A stretch of DNA of 64,000 nucleotides. Origin: Ottelia alismoides. Taxonomy: Eukaryota > Streptophyta > Magnoliopsida > Alismatales > Hydrocharitaceae. Under the pieces are notes generated by a model, which saw nothing but the letters and a program-made list of their open reading frames with translations, was not told where the DNA came from and did no database searches. The stretch is taken from the NCBI GenBank assembly GCA_037367405.1, contig JAZKJV010000389.1:124001-188000 (forward strand), written 5' to 3'. This document shows positions 25,300 to 36,189 of the stretch, piece by piece. The translations under genes and the position numbers were made by a program. The first letter of the stretch is position 1, and each line of letters starts with the position of its first letter.

Positions 25300-26049
25300 T
25301 TTAGATGCCTTCCTTATGGATGAGCCAAACATGTTTCTAGTCATTATCAATGCATATCTAATCAAAGAGAAAGAATCTCACTTGCTTGAGGTTCTAGAAA
25401 GAAAATGCAACACAATAGGATGGAAAATTTCATATCTTCGTAGTATAAACCCTTCATTGTGCTTACATCACATCTACTTAAAAGAGGACAACAAGCCTTC
25501 CCATGAATTTCAGGATTGCATGAATGCTAATCTCCAAGACGTGGTCATGAAAGAAATAACGAAGTGGGGCGATGCAGGTTTCATGTATCCCATCTCGGAT
25601 TCTAAATGGGTAAGTCTGCTACATGTGGTTCCAAAGAAATCCAAAATTAATATTGTAACTAACAACAAGGGAGAGGAGATTCCAACTTGAGTACCTACTT
25701 CTTGGCACATCTTTGTGTATTAAAGATGCTTGAACTCAGCTACCAAGAAAGATCATTTTCCGCTACCCTTTATTGATTAGATAGTTGAAAGATAGGAAAC
25801 AAAAGAGTATTTCTACTTCTTGGATGGGTACTCTGGATACAATCAGGTTGCGATCGCTTCTGAAGACCAAGAGAAAACTACTTTTACTTGTCCATTTTGG
25901 ACTTATGCCTTTCATTGGATGCCCTTTGGATTGTGTAATACACTCACTACATTCCAATGGTGTATTCTGGTAGTTTTCGCAGACATGATTGGTAGTTTCC
26001 TTGAGTTTTTTAGGGACGATTTTTCAGTCTACGGAGATAGCTTTGATAC
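25300..26049 (+). pseudogene. Athila/Tat-type reverse transcriptase, N-terminal part, broken
   Basis: An open piece (25316-25690) includes LLEVLERKCNTIGWKISYL, then KWGDAGFMYPISDSKWVS, matching the Athila block IGWTIADIKGISP ... LDAGIIYPISDSKWVSPV. The next frame has KKDHFPLPFID (25750), then LDGYSGYNQVAIASEDQEK (25818-25874), TFTCPFWTYAF and MPFGLCNT. The catalytic box reads FRDD at 26009-26020 where the family has FMDD. Right after it the gene is interrupted at 26049 by a solo LTR. One stop follows IPT at 25688, and two or more frameshifts lie around 25700-25820. Confidence 0.85.
26045..26049. repeat. target-site duplication, left copy (GATAC)
   Basis: GATAC here and at 29882-29886 flank the solo LTR exactly. 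The RT codons run across the site when the LTR and one copy are left out. Confidence 0.9.
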
Positions 26050-29000
26050 TAATGGAGTGCTCAAGTGAGGTACCTAACATCTTATCTTGGAGGGAATGCG
26101 GTGTTCGATAAGTCGAATCCGTCAATCGTTGTATCGATGCCTCTCTTAGTGCCTAAGACTCAACTCAAGCGACTCACTCAATAATTAACCCACAACAATG
26201 ATTAAGCAATAAAAGTAGGTGGGCTAAAATTTATTATACCCTACAAAAATGTGTATGGATGACAAGTAGCAGGGGTCGAATCACAAAGGAGCACATAAGG
26301 TAGAGCAACAAAAACAAACAGACAACTCAGGATTTTTCGGATTTCTAATTTTTGAATATTTTTTTGGGTTTTAAATTTCAATTTTTTATCTGTTTTAATT
26401 TTGCAAATTTTTTATTTTAATTTTAAAATAAAATATTGGACTATAGAATATGTGTATGCGTGTGTATGTGTGGGTGCGTATATGTAGATATACTATATAA
26501 ACAGAAGTAGAAAAGGGGAGTTTTTGGATTTTAAATTTTAACAAATAAACTTAAAATTTCAGAATAAAAATGTTTTGTGGTTTTATAATTTTTCTTATAG
26601 TATTTGGATGCAAAATGACATTTTCAATAATTGCAATACAAGAACAAAATTAAATCTGTTCTACAGGGATAGTTACATTTTCGACAAAGTATCCGAGCAT
26701 TTAATAACTTTAAAGAAGTCAAGGGTCATACATACAACTTTCGCACATTTAAATATAATACATTCCTAGTAGGGGTATAAATGCAAATAGAATAAATAAC
26801 AAGACCAAGCGTCCATATTTACCAAAATATATAGAACTGATATTTAAAGATTCTAGACCAAATAATAACACAATATTCAAAGGGGATCCGCATAAAATTC
26901 TCACCCCGTCACACACAAATGTACGTGAGGTGACAGGGAATGGACTAAAGTTCAAATATAAATAAGCTCAATGTCCTTAGTGCAAATATTATAAATATTT
27001 TACAACACTAAATGAATGTTTATAGACTAAACAATAAATATAAAAATAGAGGGATTTAAGTTGCAAGATACCCCTTGTAGCACGCTAGCGGATGTCTTTG
27101 ATCGATCCACTTAAACATGTGGCTCTAGCAACGATGGATGATGCTTCGCTGATGAGCGGCTGGCATTATATCTCAGTGCTTGATCTGACGGTGCTGGCAT
27201 GATCAATCTAATGGCAGTTGTACATTTGGGCCCTTGTTCTTTATCTAACAGTCGGGAGCAGGTCTGGAGGAACTAGGAAGAAGCCTCGCTTGGGCAAGCT
27301 TCGATCCGAGGTATCTTCTGAATCCCAGTACGTGAGGTGACATGGACTAAATTGCAAATAAAAATAAGCTCAAGATCCTTAGTGCAAATATTATAAATAT
27401 TTTACAGTGATAAATGAAAGTTTATATAATAAATAATAAATAGAAAAATGGAGGGGCTTAAGTTGCAAAATACCCCTTGTAGTACACTAACAGACGACCT
27501 GGATTGATCCACTTAAACACATGGCACATTGGCAATGGTGGATGATGCTTCATCGAGGAACAACTGAGATTAGATCTCAACGCTTGATCTAATGATGTTG
27601 GGTGATCAATCAAATAACGGATGTACACCTTGGCTTGTGTTCTTCAACCAACGACTATGAGCGGGTCTGGAGGAACTAGGATGAAGCCTCGCTTGGGAGA
27701 ACTTAGATCTGAGGTATCTTCTGAATCCCGAGGTCTTTCTGGCTACTAGCTTGAGCAAAATGATCCTTGGCCGAATCTGCAGCAGGCTAAGGTCTCAATG
27801 GGTCCAGGCCTCAACGATGGAGGTCTGGAGGCTAGATGAAGCTTAGGGACCTAGAGCTCCTATGTTGGAATCAATCAATTCCTACAAGGGTTTTTCTTCG
27901 ATTCTATCCTGCACAAGAAGACTCCTGGGTCAAGGGCAATGCTCCTTGACCCATTAGTTGCTCATAAAGAAGGGGAAATGGATGAGGTGGAGGTGCTCCA
28001 TCGAATGGTAGAGAACGAGCACTGAATCCTAGATCTGTGCAAGATCTGGGTTGAAAGATGTGTCGAGGCAACAGAGGATGGAAGGGTGAATATATGGGAG
28101 TGGTCAGTGAGTTGGTCAATAGTAGGAAACAATGGGAACAAGGCTGAAGCTCAGTGCTCCGACAAACTGTGAATTCGATTTTTATGCTAAAATGGACCAA
28201 TTCAAATGAAATAAAATATGAGTCTAAGCTACTGCTACTCCTAAGAATCGAAAAGTCAAAGAAATAACAAACTCACCAGCCTGAGGAGGCTAGGAGCAGA
28301 ACCACTAAGAGATAGATCCGATGATGACTACATCACCTCCTCTGTCGTTCCTTCACGCCACCAATTAGAAGGCTTCACTTCCTATCACAAAGAGCAAGCT
28401 CCATTAGTGATTTTTGGGTAGAAAAGTCGGGTTGGAAGGATTAAATTTCCAAAATGGCAGAGGAGATATTTTATACTAAGCTTCCTGAGAGGATTTCTTA
28501 TCGCATTGAGGGTTGACTGGCGCCTGCGTGAAAGATCGAAGGTGGGTTAAGAAATCACAAGAAAGAATCGAGGGAAAAGAGATCTGTATCATTCTAGAAA
28601 ATTTGGAAAAAAAATGAGAAAAGCACAATGGATGGACCGATCCAAGTGGAGGGCAGAGGAGTTGACCTAGGTCAACCCAGGAATGGCACCTCATTGGTCC
28701 ACATCGGACATAAAAAGAGAAATCAGAAATAAAAAAGGAAATAAAAGGAAAATAAAATAGAAAATAATTTTATTAAATAAAACTTAAAACATGAAAGTTG
28801 TTCATTATTTTATGTACTATGTTAGGAGATATTTATTTATTTTTGTTGACCTATTTATTTTATGTTAATTTTTACAAGTGTATTTATAGGTATAGATACC
28901 TATGTATTGTGTATTTTATTTTTATTTTGTTTTTTATTATTTTATTATTTTATGAACATAATTTATATAGTTATAATTTATTTAAATATGTATTCACATG

Positions 29001-29881
29001 TTTTTATTTTATTTTTCTAGTTTTATTTGTGCACTTAAATAAATATGTACGTGTAGAATATAGGTATAATATACCTATATATTTTATTGCATTATTTATT
29101 TTAATATATATTTTGATGATTTTATTTTATGTTTATATTTTTAATATATTTCATATGATATATATAAGTATGTAAAAATATAAAAAGAGTAAAAATATAA
29201 AGAATGGATAAAGTGGGTAAATTTTATATGTATATAGTACAATGGGACCCAAAAAGTCTACTTTTATATATTGACTCTATTCTTAATGAACCAACTTCAT
29301 AAAATAAATAATTTAATTTGAGTACAAAAAAGGTGAGTTTGTGAATTTTTAGATCATATTGAGAAGATGTGGATCTGTGAAGTTCTGTTTGTGGCTTTTT
29401 CATCTATGTATCCCAATCGTACTGTACATTATTTTATATGCAATTATTTTTGTATTTTTCTATGTATTTTTGTGTATATATTTTATGAATAAAATATCTC
29501 TATTTAAAGTGTGTAAGAGTGTGTATAAACTAATGTAAGTTTGGTTGTATGTGTAATGTATTGGGAACCTAGGGTTCTAGGTGCCCGTGTTATTTTGTCT
29601 ATATTTCTTTACCCTTATCCCCCCATACTGTATTCCTTGTTAACTAAATGAATATTGACTTAGTCTCAGGGTTTAGGGCCAATCAATATTTACAATACTT
29701 ACTTTATTTTTCTATTATTTTATGTATTCATTTATTTTGTGTTTAAATACAAGCATTTATGTACTATGTACATACAACAATTAGTGTGTTAATTTGTACA
29801 AGTTAGAGGTATTTACATATAATTATCCAGGGATTTAAAGACAAAATAAAGGGATATAGGGTCATGAATGGGTATTCATCA
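26050..29881 (-). mobile_element. solo LTR of an Athila/Tat-type element, in the RT gene
   Basis: A 3,832-bp insertion with an exact 5-bp duplication (GATAC) and no internal coding region, so a solo LTR left by recombination between two LTRs. Read on the minus strand it starts TGATGAATACCCATTCATG at 29881 and ends CTCCATTA at 26050, with the expected CA changed to TA. Its end segment (26280-26150 on the minus strand: GTGATTCGACCCCTGCTAC) aligns with the end of the 5' LTR at 5226. Its start (29650-29250) aligns with the starts of the other LTRs. It lies opposite to the host element. Inside is a 407-bp tandem duplication. Open frames such as 28798-29175 reflect AT-rich composition. Confidence 0.9.
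26921..27730. repeat. about 407-bp tandem duplication inside the solo LTR
   Basis: Copy 1 (26921-27327) and copy 2 (27328-27730) both begin GTACGTGAGGTGACA-like and end GAGGTATCTTCTGAATCCC. They share AATAAGCTCAA.(G/A)TCCTTAGTG, TACCCCTTGTAG.AC.CTA, TGGATGATGCTTC and TCTGGAGGAACTAGGA. Many substitutions separate them, so the duplication is old. A repeat of this size may lengthen the LTR's regulatory or untranslated part. Confidence 0.85.
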
Positions 29882-30400
29882 GATACATATCTTGCCTATT
29901 TGGATCGAGTACTTCAAAGATGTTGCGAAGTTAATTTGGTTCTCTCATGGAAGAAGAGTCACTTTATGGTGACTGATTGGATTGTGTTGGGCCATGCCAT
30001 CTCTGAGCGAGGCATGGATGTTGACCCAACAAAGGTGGATGTGATCACCAAGCTCGAGCCATCGACAACTCTGAAGCAGTTAAGATCTTTTCTGGGGCAT
30101 GTAGGATTCTACAGATAATTCATTAAGGACTTCAGTAAAATAGCCCGACCTTTAACTGAGCTTCTTGGCAAGGAGATTGATTTTATTATAGATGATAAGG
30201 TTCTCCATGCCTTCAATAAACTGAAAGATTTAGTCACTCATGCACCTAGCCTACAGCCACCACGGATTGGTCACTTCCATTCGAAATCATGAGTGGTGCA
30301 TTAGATTACGTTATTGGTGCTATCTTGGGATAGAGGCAAGATGGATTGTCGTTTGCTATTCATTATGATAGAATAACACTAGATGAGGCCTAGAGAAATT
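29882..30400 (+). pseudogene. Athila/Tat-type reverse transcriptase, C-terminal part, broken
   Basis: The RT frame resumes right after the solo LTR: YLAYLDRVLQRCCEVNLVL then WKKSHFMV, VLGHAISERGMDVDPTKVDV and LRSFLGHVGFYR (to 30116), the connection to RNase H in Ty3/gypsy Pol. A stop follows the R codon at 30116. Then FIKDFSKIARPLTELLGKE continues in the same frame. Further decay follows between 30250 and 30400 around the start of RNase H. Confidence 0.85.
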
Positions 30401-30693
30401 ATACAATAACAGAGAAATAGTTGCTAGCAGTTGTGTTTGATCTGGAAAAGTTCATATCACATTTGCTTGGATCTAAAGTTATTGTTTGCACAGACCACTC
30501 TACCATCAGATACTTACAGAATAAGAAAGATGCTAAACATCACCTTATACAGTGGATCCTTCTACTCCAGGAGTTTGATTTAGAAATACGAGATAAACCT
30601 GGATTAAAAAATCTAGTGGCAGATCACCTTTCCAGAATTTTAGATGTGCATACTCCTAACCATACTATTTTACCTATCATAGAGACTGTCTGA
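30401..30693 (+). pseudogene. Athila/Tat-type RNase H domain
   Basis: An open stretch of about 90 codons with [49 protein letters not shown] and [10 protein letters not shown], in family order. The TDH aspartate and the final ADHLS block are kept. RNase H removes element RNA from the cDNA hybrid. A stop precedes the domain (30418-30420). A TGA at 30691 ends the frame before the integrase part. Confidence 0.85.
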
Positions 30694-30859
30694 AATGAAC
30701 TAATCCTTTCTATCATCTCACTCCCATGGTACTCTGATATTGTAAACTATCTTATGTTAAGAGAGTTCCACAAGATTGGCTGAAGCTAAAGGTTAACAAG
30801 TTCTTGTCTGAAATACATTTCTTCTAGTAGGAGGATCCTTACCTATTTCGTGAGGGTGC

Positions 30860-31239
30860 GAATTGCATCCGGAGGAGATGCATTCCTCAGGAAGAGTATG
30901 CCGGTGTCGTTAATCATTATCATAAATTAGGAGTAGGAGGACACCAGCAAAATACTTCAATGTACCTTTGGTGGCCGACTCATTTTAAGGATGCAACAAC
31001 ATATGCGAAAGGTTGTACTGACTGCCAGAAAATGGATGGCACCATCAGTTTTAAGGATACAATGCCTCTCACGTTATATTCAGATATCATATGTTTTTTA
31101 TGCATGGATATTGACTCCATGGTCCCATTCCCTAATAGTCGTGGATTTGAATATATCATGCTTGCCGTAGATTATGTCAGTCGTTGGGTGGAAGCTATCC
31201 CCCCTCAATCCGCTGATAGTCGCACAATGTATCACTTTT
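30860..31239 (+). pseudogene. Athila/Tat-type integrase, N-terminal part, cut off
   Basis: Reading CIRRRCIPQEEYAGVVNHYH (30865-30924) then GGHQQNTSMYLWWPTHFKDA, CTDCQKMDG (second half of the HHCC zinc finger), CMDIDSMVPFPNS (first catalytic D region; family WGIDFMGPFPSS), and AVDYVSRWVEAIP. Homology stops at about DSRTMYHFL (31239), where LTR-like DNA begins. The rest of the catalytic core and the C-terminal domain were not found downstream. This copy cannot integrate. Confidence 0.8.
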
Positions 31240-34200
31240 TGATAAATTAATAATTTATCATCATCATAAATATTTATTATCCCTCTTAATTTAACTAATC
31301 AATAAAATGTAAAGCTAATTAACTAAGATTAACAATTACCCTATGTATAGAATAACCCTAATTATTGTATATAAATAATTAATTATTGTACCCATTTGTT
31401 TGTGTTTTATAATTACCAAAACCCCATAAAATTGGATAAATATTGTAAATATTTTTTTGAAATTAAATATAAATCAAAAATACAAAAAAACTCAAAGAAA
31501 TTAAAATAAATATTTTAATTATTTAAAATACTTACAAAATACATATGTACATATGACCTATTTTGACTTTATTTAAATATAAAACTTGTAGATCTCAAAA
31601 AGATCTACAACTTTCATGTTTATCACTTTTTGATTTGAAGCCTCTAACTAATTCTTTCTTATTTTTCTTTATTTTTTCTTTTAACTTTTTTCTCATTGGG
31701 TCACGTGGCTCTCCCCTGGAGACACCACATGGCCGACCCTTCTTCCCTTGTTGCCCTCCTCCACCGTTTATCTCTGACTGATAGATATGATCAGGCTCGC
31801 ATGTCTCTACTTGCACCTCCACCCTCTAATCTAATCTGATCAGATCAGATCCAACGACCCTATATCTTCTTCCACCTCCAGTAATGGCCCCCTACCCACA
31901 TTCCCCTTGCCGACACCCGCTCATCTCCCATTTTTCTTAGCAACCTTAGACCTTCTCTCCATGTCATTCCTCCTCTCTGATGTAGACCTAATCATATACT
32001 CACATGCCACGGCATTACCCATCCATTCCACTCGACGATCAGCTATGGGGAGGCAGTTGATCTTTGACATTATGCCTCCTATAACCGACGATCCTCATCT
32101 TTAAAACAACTGCCTCCGCGTAATGCTCCCTCCGTCCACCCATCGCGAGAGGTTCCGCCCCAGCCTTCTTACCCTCCCCATGATAGGTGGAGGTGGAATC
32201 AAAGCGCGACCATGGGTTGTTGCCTCCAGTGAAATCCATGGTCTTAGACGATGCCGCGGTCACCTCTGACCATTCGAGCTTTTTCCCAAGGCTGGTAGAG
32301 TCAAGGGAAGACCCGAGCTCCACCAGGAGCTCATCCCAAGACAATCCTCCGCCACAGTGATGATCTTCAAGTTCTATGTAAGTATTGATTTTTCTTTGTT
32401 TTCTTCGAGTTTTCCCATGTAGATTTGTGCTCGTCCTTCATCGAGGATCAGTGATCCTTAAGGAAGGTCTTTCTACCCTTCTCCCTTCCCTCCGAGCCCC
32501 ATTCACCTCATGCTTTCTTCTCTGACATAGTAAAAGAAGAACCCACCAGACCTCCCTCTTATTCGCCCTTCCAGGTCCCCTTCCTACTCCATCTCACGTA
32601 CGCACAAAGCTTCGGCTATCATCTAGCTCATTTTGCATGTCAACTCTTCCTTGGTTGGACTTCGAGATGGGCTTTGTTCTAGAGATCCACCTCTGACGAG
32701 CATAAGCCATCATCCTAATCCAGAGAGTCCAGTCCGTCCTCTACTATTTGTGCTTCATCGCCAACCATCCAAGAGTCTTCTTGGATCACCTGCAGTTGTA
32801 GTGGAGCACGGAAGAGCTTTGGCATCCTCACCTGAGCTCTATTTGCATCGTCGTGGAGAGGAGGAATGGCCCCGTCAAGCAACAATTGTTGTTGGATGGC
32901 AGCCTCTTGGTGTCCATCCAACGGTTGTGGAGCAGCCATGATGCTCATCCAAAGTGCAGAGATTAAATGGGACTGAGCCTCGCCCGATCTCCTCGAGCCA
33001 CCCATGTGGCGCGAGGCACCAGCATCGGCTCGACCCTTCGCTCGAGCCTCCACCCACGTGCACTACGCTTGTTGGCCCAGGATTTTTGTAGCGAAGCCCT
33101 GTGTAGTTATTCAAATTGCATTTAGGTCCACTAGGCACGTGAGGCACATCACGTACGCCGCATGGGATAATTACTAAGAACCCTAGGCGTGTTCCCATAA
33201 TTGTAGATGGGTCCATACTGCATGCATGGGGCCCTCCTGGAAATTTGCACAAAAGCCCAACCGACTCTAGATAATTACAAAATGGTCCCGCGCACTAGAA
33301 AATTTACAGGGAAGATCCGTCAGATTTTCATATTTCCAAAATACATGTCCATGGATCGGTCTGTGATGTTTTTGTAAATATTTGCATATTCTTCTTACAT
33401 TTATGCTGCTAGACTCTTTTCTTCATATCTTGAGCATTTGAACTCTGATTTTGATTATTTAAGTTTAATTATTTTGCTTGTTTGATGCTTTAACTAATGA
33501 CATACTTTAATTGATGATTTGATATGTGAAATAGGACTATATTACTTGCAATACACTATGTCACATTGCCTTATACTTTAATGCCATTTTATTAAATATG
33601 GACTTATTTGATACATCAAATGATCATGAAATGAATCCCTTATTCATTGCTCAATTAATTGATCATTGCAGGAGCATATGACTGTGTGTGTATATATATA
33701 ATTGGGTACATGTCATTCAGTTTGTTGCATTTTATCTTTACGGAGGTCCTCGTTCGAGGGCTCGCGGTTACAAATATGGGATTGAACATTATGTGGTGTG
33801 TGGATCCTGTTTTCACCCCTAACCAGGTGGGGCTCTACTTGAGTGTTCGATTCTATGGTTAAGCACATGTCTCTCTGAGATTGATTTATTTTCATATTAT
33901 TATGTGCTTTCTCGTAGACTAGAACACATAGCATTTAAGAGATTTAAATCATCTAATTAGGTTAACGAGATGAACCATAACATCACTCTACTTAGCCAAA
34001 ATCAGATCAAAATTTTCCCTGCTAATAGTAACATGTTTAGGATGCGTCTTTTATCGACTTGCATGCATTTAGTGGTAAATTCAAATTCGGTCTTGCATAA
34101 CACATGAAGAGAGCTGGGAATCGTTGTAAGTATCTATTCTCGAGCATGCAAAATGATTTCTGTTTGCATCAAATTTTCTCAATTCTTGATCTTGGTTTAT

Positions 34201-34300
34201 AATTAGGATTAAATTGAATTAGGATTAGATGGTAGACATTGATTGATTACTTATTTTCTCACATTATTTCCAGTGATAACCTAGGCTAAGAAATTGGTAT
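31240..34300 (+). repeat. LTR-like sequence interrupting the integrase, right end uncertain
   Basis: Starts TGATAAATTAATAATTTATC at 31240, inside the integrase frame, with the hairpin-like start seen in the other Athila/Tat-type LTRs here. It continues with an AT-rich stretch, then a GC-rich middle (31690-33300). That middle holds TTGTAGATCTC...ATCTACAACTTTCATG (31585-31620), comparable to ATGAAAGTTGTAGATCTC at 60806 in the plus-strand solo LTR. I could not find a matching right-hand duplication (left flank CTTTT) or resumed integrase, so the right limit is a guess. Open frames at 31907-33252 overlap on both strands and are effects of base composition. Confidence 0.5.
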
Positions 34301-34639
34301 TGATAATGCAAGTTGATCAAATTAAATGGAGTAAAAATAACACTCGTTTCATGGGAGAGCAAACCCCACACTGTATGTATGATGTATTATGCTTGTTGAA
34401 AGGTGAGGACACATCCCTAAGATAGTGTCCAAAATCCATATTAAACCTTGCATAAAAAGACTCATATCTTGGATGATCACCAATTAAATTCGAAAAGATA
34501 AATGATCGATATTTTTTGGTCTTCATGCGTGTGTTGGTAAACTCATGGGTTATGCTTGATTGGTTGAGCCTCAATTGTGATTTATTCAAAAACACTCTAG
34601 TAAACCCAAAATTCCATTTGCATCTCCACAGATTCATTT

Positions 34640-35100
34640 CATCCGAGAAGATTAAATCTAATCCTAATTCGTGTCACGGTTCCTCATCCTTACCTCCATA
34701 TCCAAATACACAGACTACTCTTCAACCTAAGTATATGAGGAACCAAGTATCTCTGATTGTTCATGTCGGGTCCTTTTATATTTGTATCACATCTCTCAAC
34801 TTAGGCTCTTCTCATCCAAAGTATAGGGGGGACCTGAGTCCTCGTCCATTTTCGATTCATTTCCCGTTGAATCTCTTCTTGGTCATCTTCTTACACTTAG
34901 GTTATTTTTAACCTAAGTATGGGGTGGGGGGGGGGAGAATAGAGTCACTTCTCATACGTTCCTTTATGTTTTAGCATGATATATGGCTTAATATCACTTA
35001 ATGATATGAGGACATAGCACAAGTTAAGTATAGGGTAGTGTACCGTATATATTTCATATATACTTTAGCTAGCGCATATTCTCAAAATTTTCGAACTTTT
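34640..35100 (+). other. 3' untranslated region of an Athila/Tat element with a long G run
   Basis: Matches the minus-strand 3' UTR at 16561-17140: AAAGTATAGGGGGGACCTG (34815), AACCTAAGTATGGGGTGG (34909), ATGATATGAGGACATAGC then AAGTATAGGGTAGTGTACC (34999-35046). The G-rich run at 34921-34937 is polypurine-like. It probably belonged to the plus-strand element whose integrase is cut at 31239. Between 34300 and 34640 I see nothing recognisable. Confidence 0.55.
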
Positions 35101-35962
35101 TGGGGGCTATTGTAAAGTATCCTTTGAAGTGATTTGTGTAAAATGATTTAAACAATTTTCTGACTATGTGAAATTATTTTTGAAAAACTATGGCATAATT
35201 AAATAGTTATATCAATTTATATACATATATTCAAGACATATGTGAATATGATTTACATATATTCACTCCAACCAATTCATGGCCAAATCTATGCTTCCAG
35301 ATCCTTTTTCGTTGATGGAGCTTTACTTCCTATCCACTCCAGTTAGACCCTATGTTTAGAGCGTGCATTCCCTTCCTTGCAAGTCCAAGAACATTAGATT
35401 GCCTCGAGGATTCAACAACAACTTCACCGGAGCTTCTCCTGAAGCCACCATAGACCAGAATTGAAGACATAGAAGGAGGAGAGGGTACCCCCAGAAGCCC
35501 TTCAATCAACCTCACCACCACCCCCAAGGAGATCCATCTAGCTCTTACTTCAGTATCTCTCTATGGAAGAGATGTCCTCATCGAATTTTGGAGCTTCGAT
35601 ATATAGATCTATCATGCCTTGGTTGAATAAGAAGTGGAGGAGGTTCTTCGACGTTCATCGTCTGATTAATCCACCCATCACATCTTGATTGTATATTCGA
35701 GGTCCTACACTTGCCATTTGAATTCCAACATTTGCTTGATCTAAACTATTGGTACAAGGCACATTCTTAGCCATCAATCCAATCTTCATCCATCTCTGAA
35801 GGAATTGCCATGTTTAGGCATGTGCATCGTAGGACTAGAGACAGTAAGATCATCTCAGCAGCTCGTCCAAACCAGATCTCACCTAAGTTTTGTCACGTAG
35901 TGGCTCTTTTGCGATGATTCCCCTCTAGCTTCTGGAATTCACAACTATAACCCCACTTTTGA
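35101..35962 (+). other. decayed, possibly LTR-derived sequence
   Basis: No coding domain and no clear LTR terminus. Composition and motif order (AT-rich, then moderately GC-rich with many GGAGGAG/TTCTTC segments) resemble the middles of the Athila/Tat-type LTRs here. The call is weak. Confidence 0.3.
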
Positions 35963-35972
35963 GCTACTTGCA
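35963..35972. repeat. 10-bp target-site duplication of the hairpin MITE, left copy
   Basis: GCTACTTGCA; the right copy is at 36180-36189. Confidence 0.75.
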
Positions 35973-36179
35973 CAGTATAATCAGGATCCTTTGTTGTAGT
36001 GCAATAGGTATTGTAATCGTGGGAGATGTCCGATGGGGATCAGACGACTCTCATAGGGGGAAACTATCCTCGACCCCCAATGAGGGTCGTCTGATCCCCA
36101 TCGGACGGCTCCCACGATCATAGTACCTATTGTGCCACAGCAAAGGATCGGTTTCTGCACAGTAAACACACTACCTTTG
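35973..36179. mobile_element. Mutator-like hairpin MITE
   Basis: A 207-bp element whose two arms are inverted copies. Left arm 35985-36061 (GATCCTTTGTTGTAGTG ... CTCTCATAGGGGG) pairs with right arm 36075-36150 with about 85 percent identity, leaving a loop of about 13 bases. It is flanked by a perfect 10-bp direct repeat, GCTACTTGCA, at 35963-35972 and 36180-36189. Long inverted arms with a 9-11-bp duplication fit Mutator-type non-autonomous elements. The left outermost part (35973-35984) is shorter than the right. It has no coding capacity. Confidence 0.75.
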
Positions 36180-36189
36180 GCTACTTGCA

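Noticed and set aside
28798..29175. 125-codon open frame rich in Tyr, Phe, Ile
   Set aside because: It follows from AT-rich low-complexity sequence in the antisense of a solo LTR; no membrane-protein family is recognisable.
31907..33252. Open frames of about 100-125 codons on both strands
   Set aside because: They overlap each other in a GC-rich LTR-like middle and have no domain.
34317..34911. Open frames of 106 and 131 codons on opposite strands
   Set aside because: They overlap each other. The right half is a 3' UTR shared with 16561-17140, and no protein family is recognisable.
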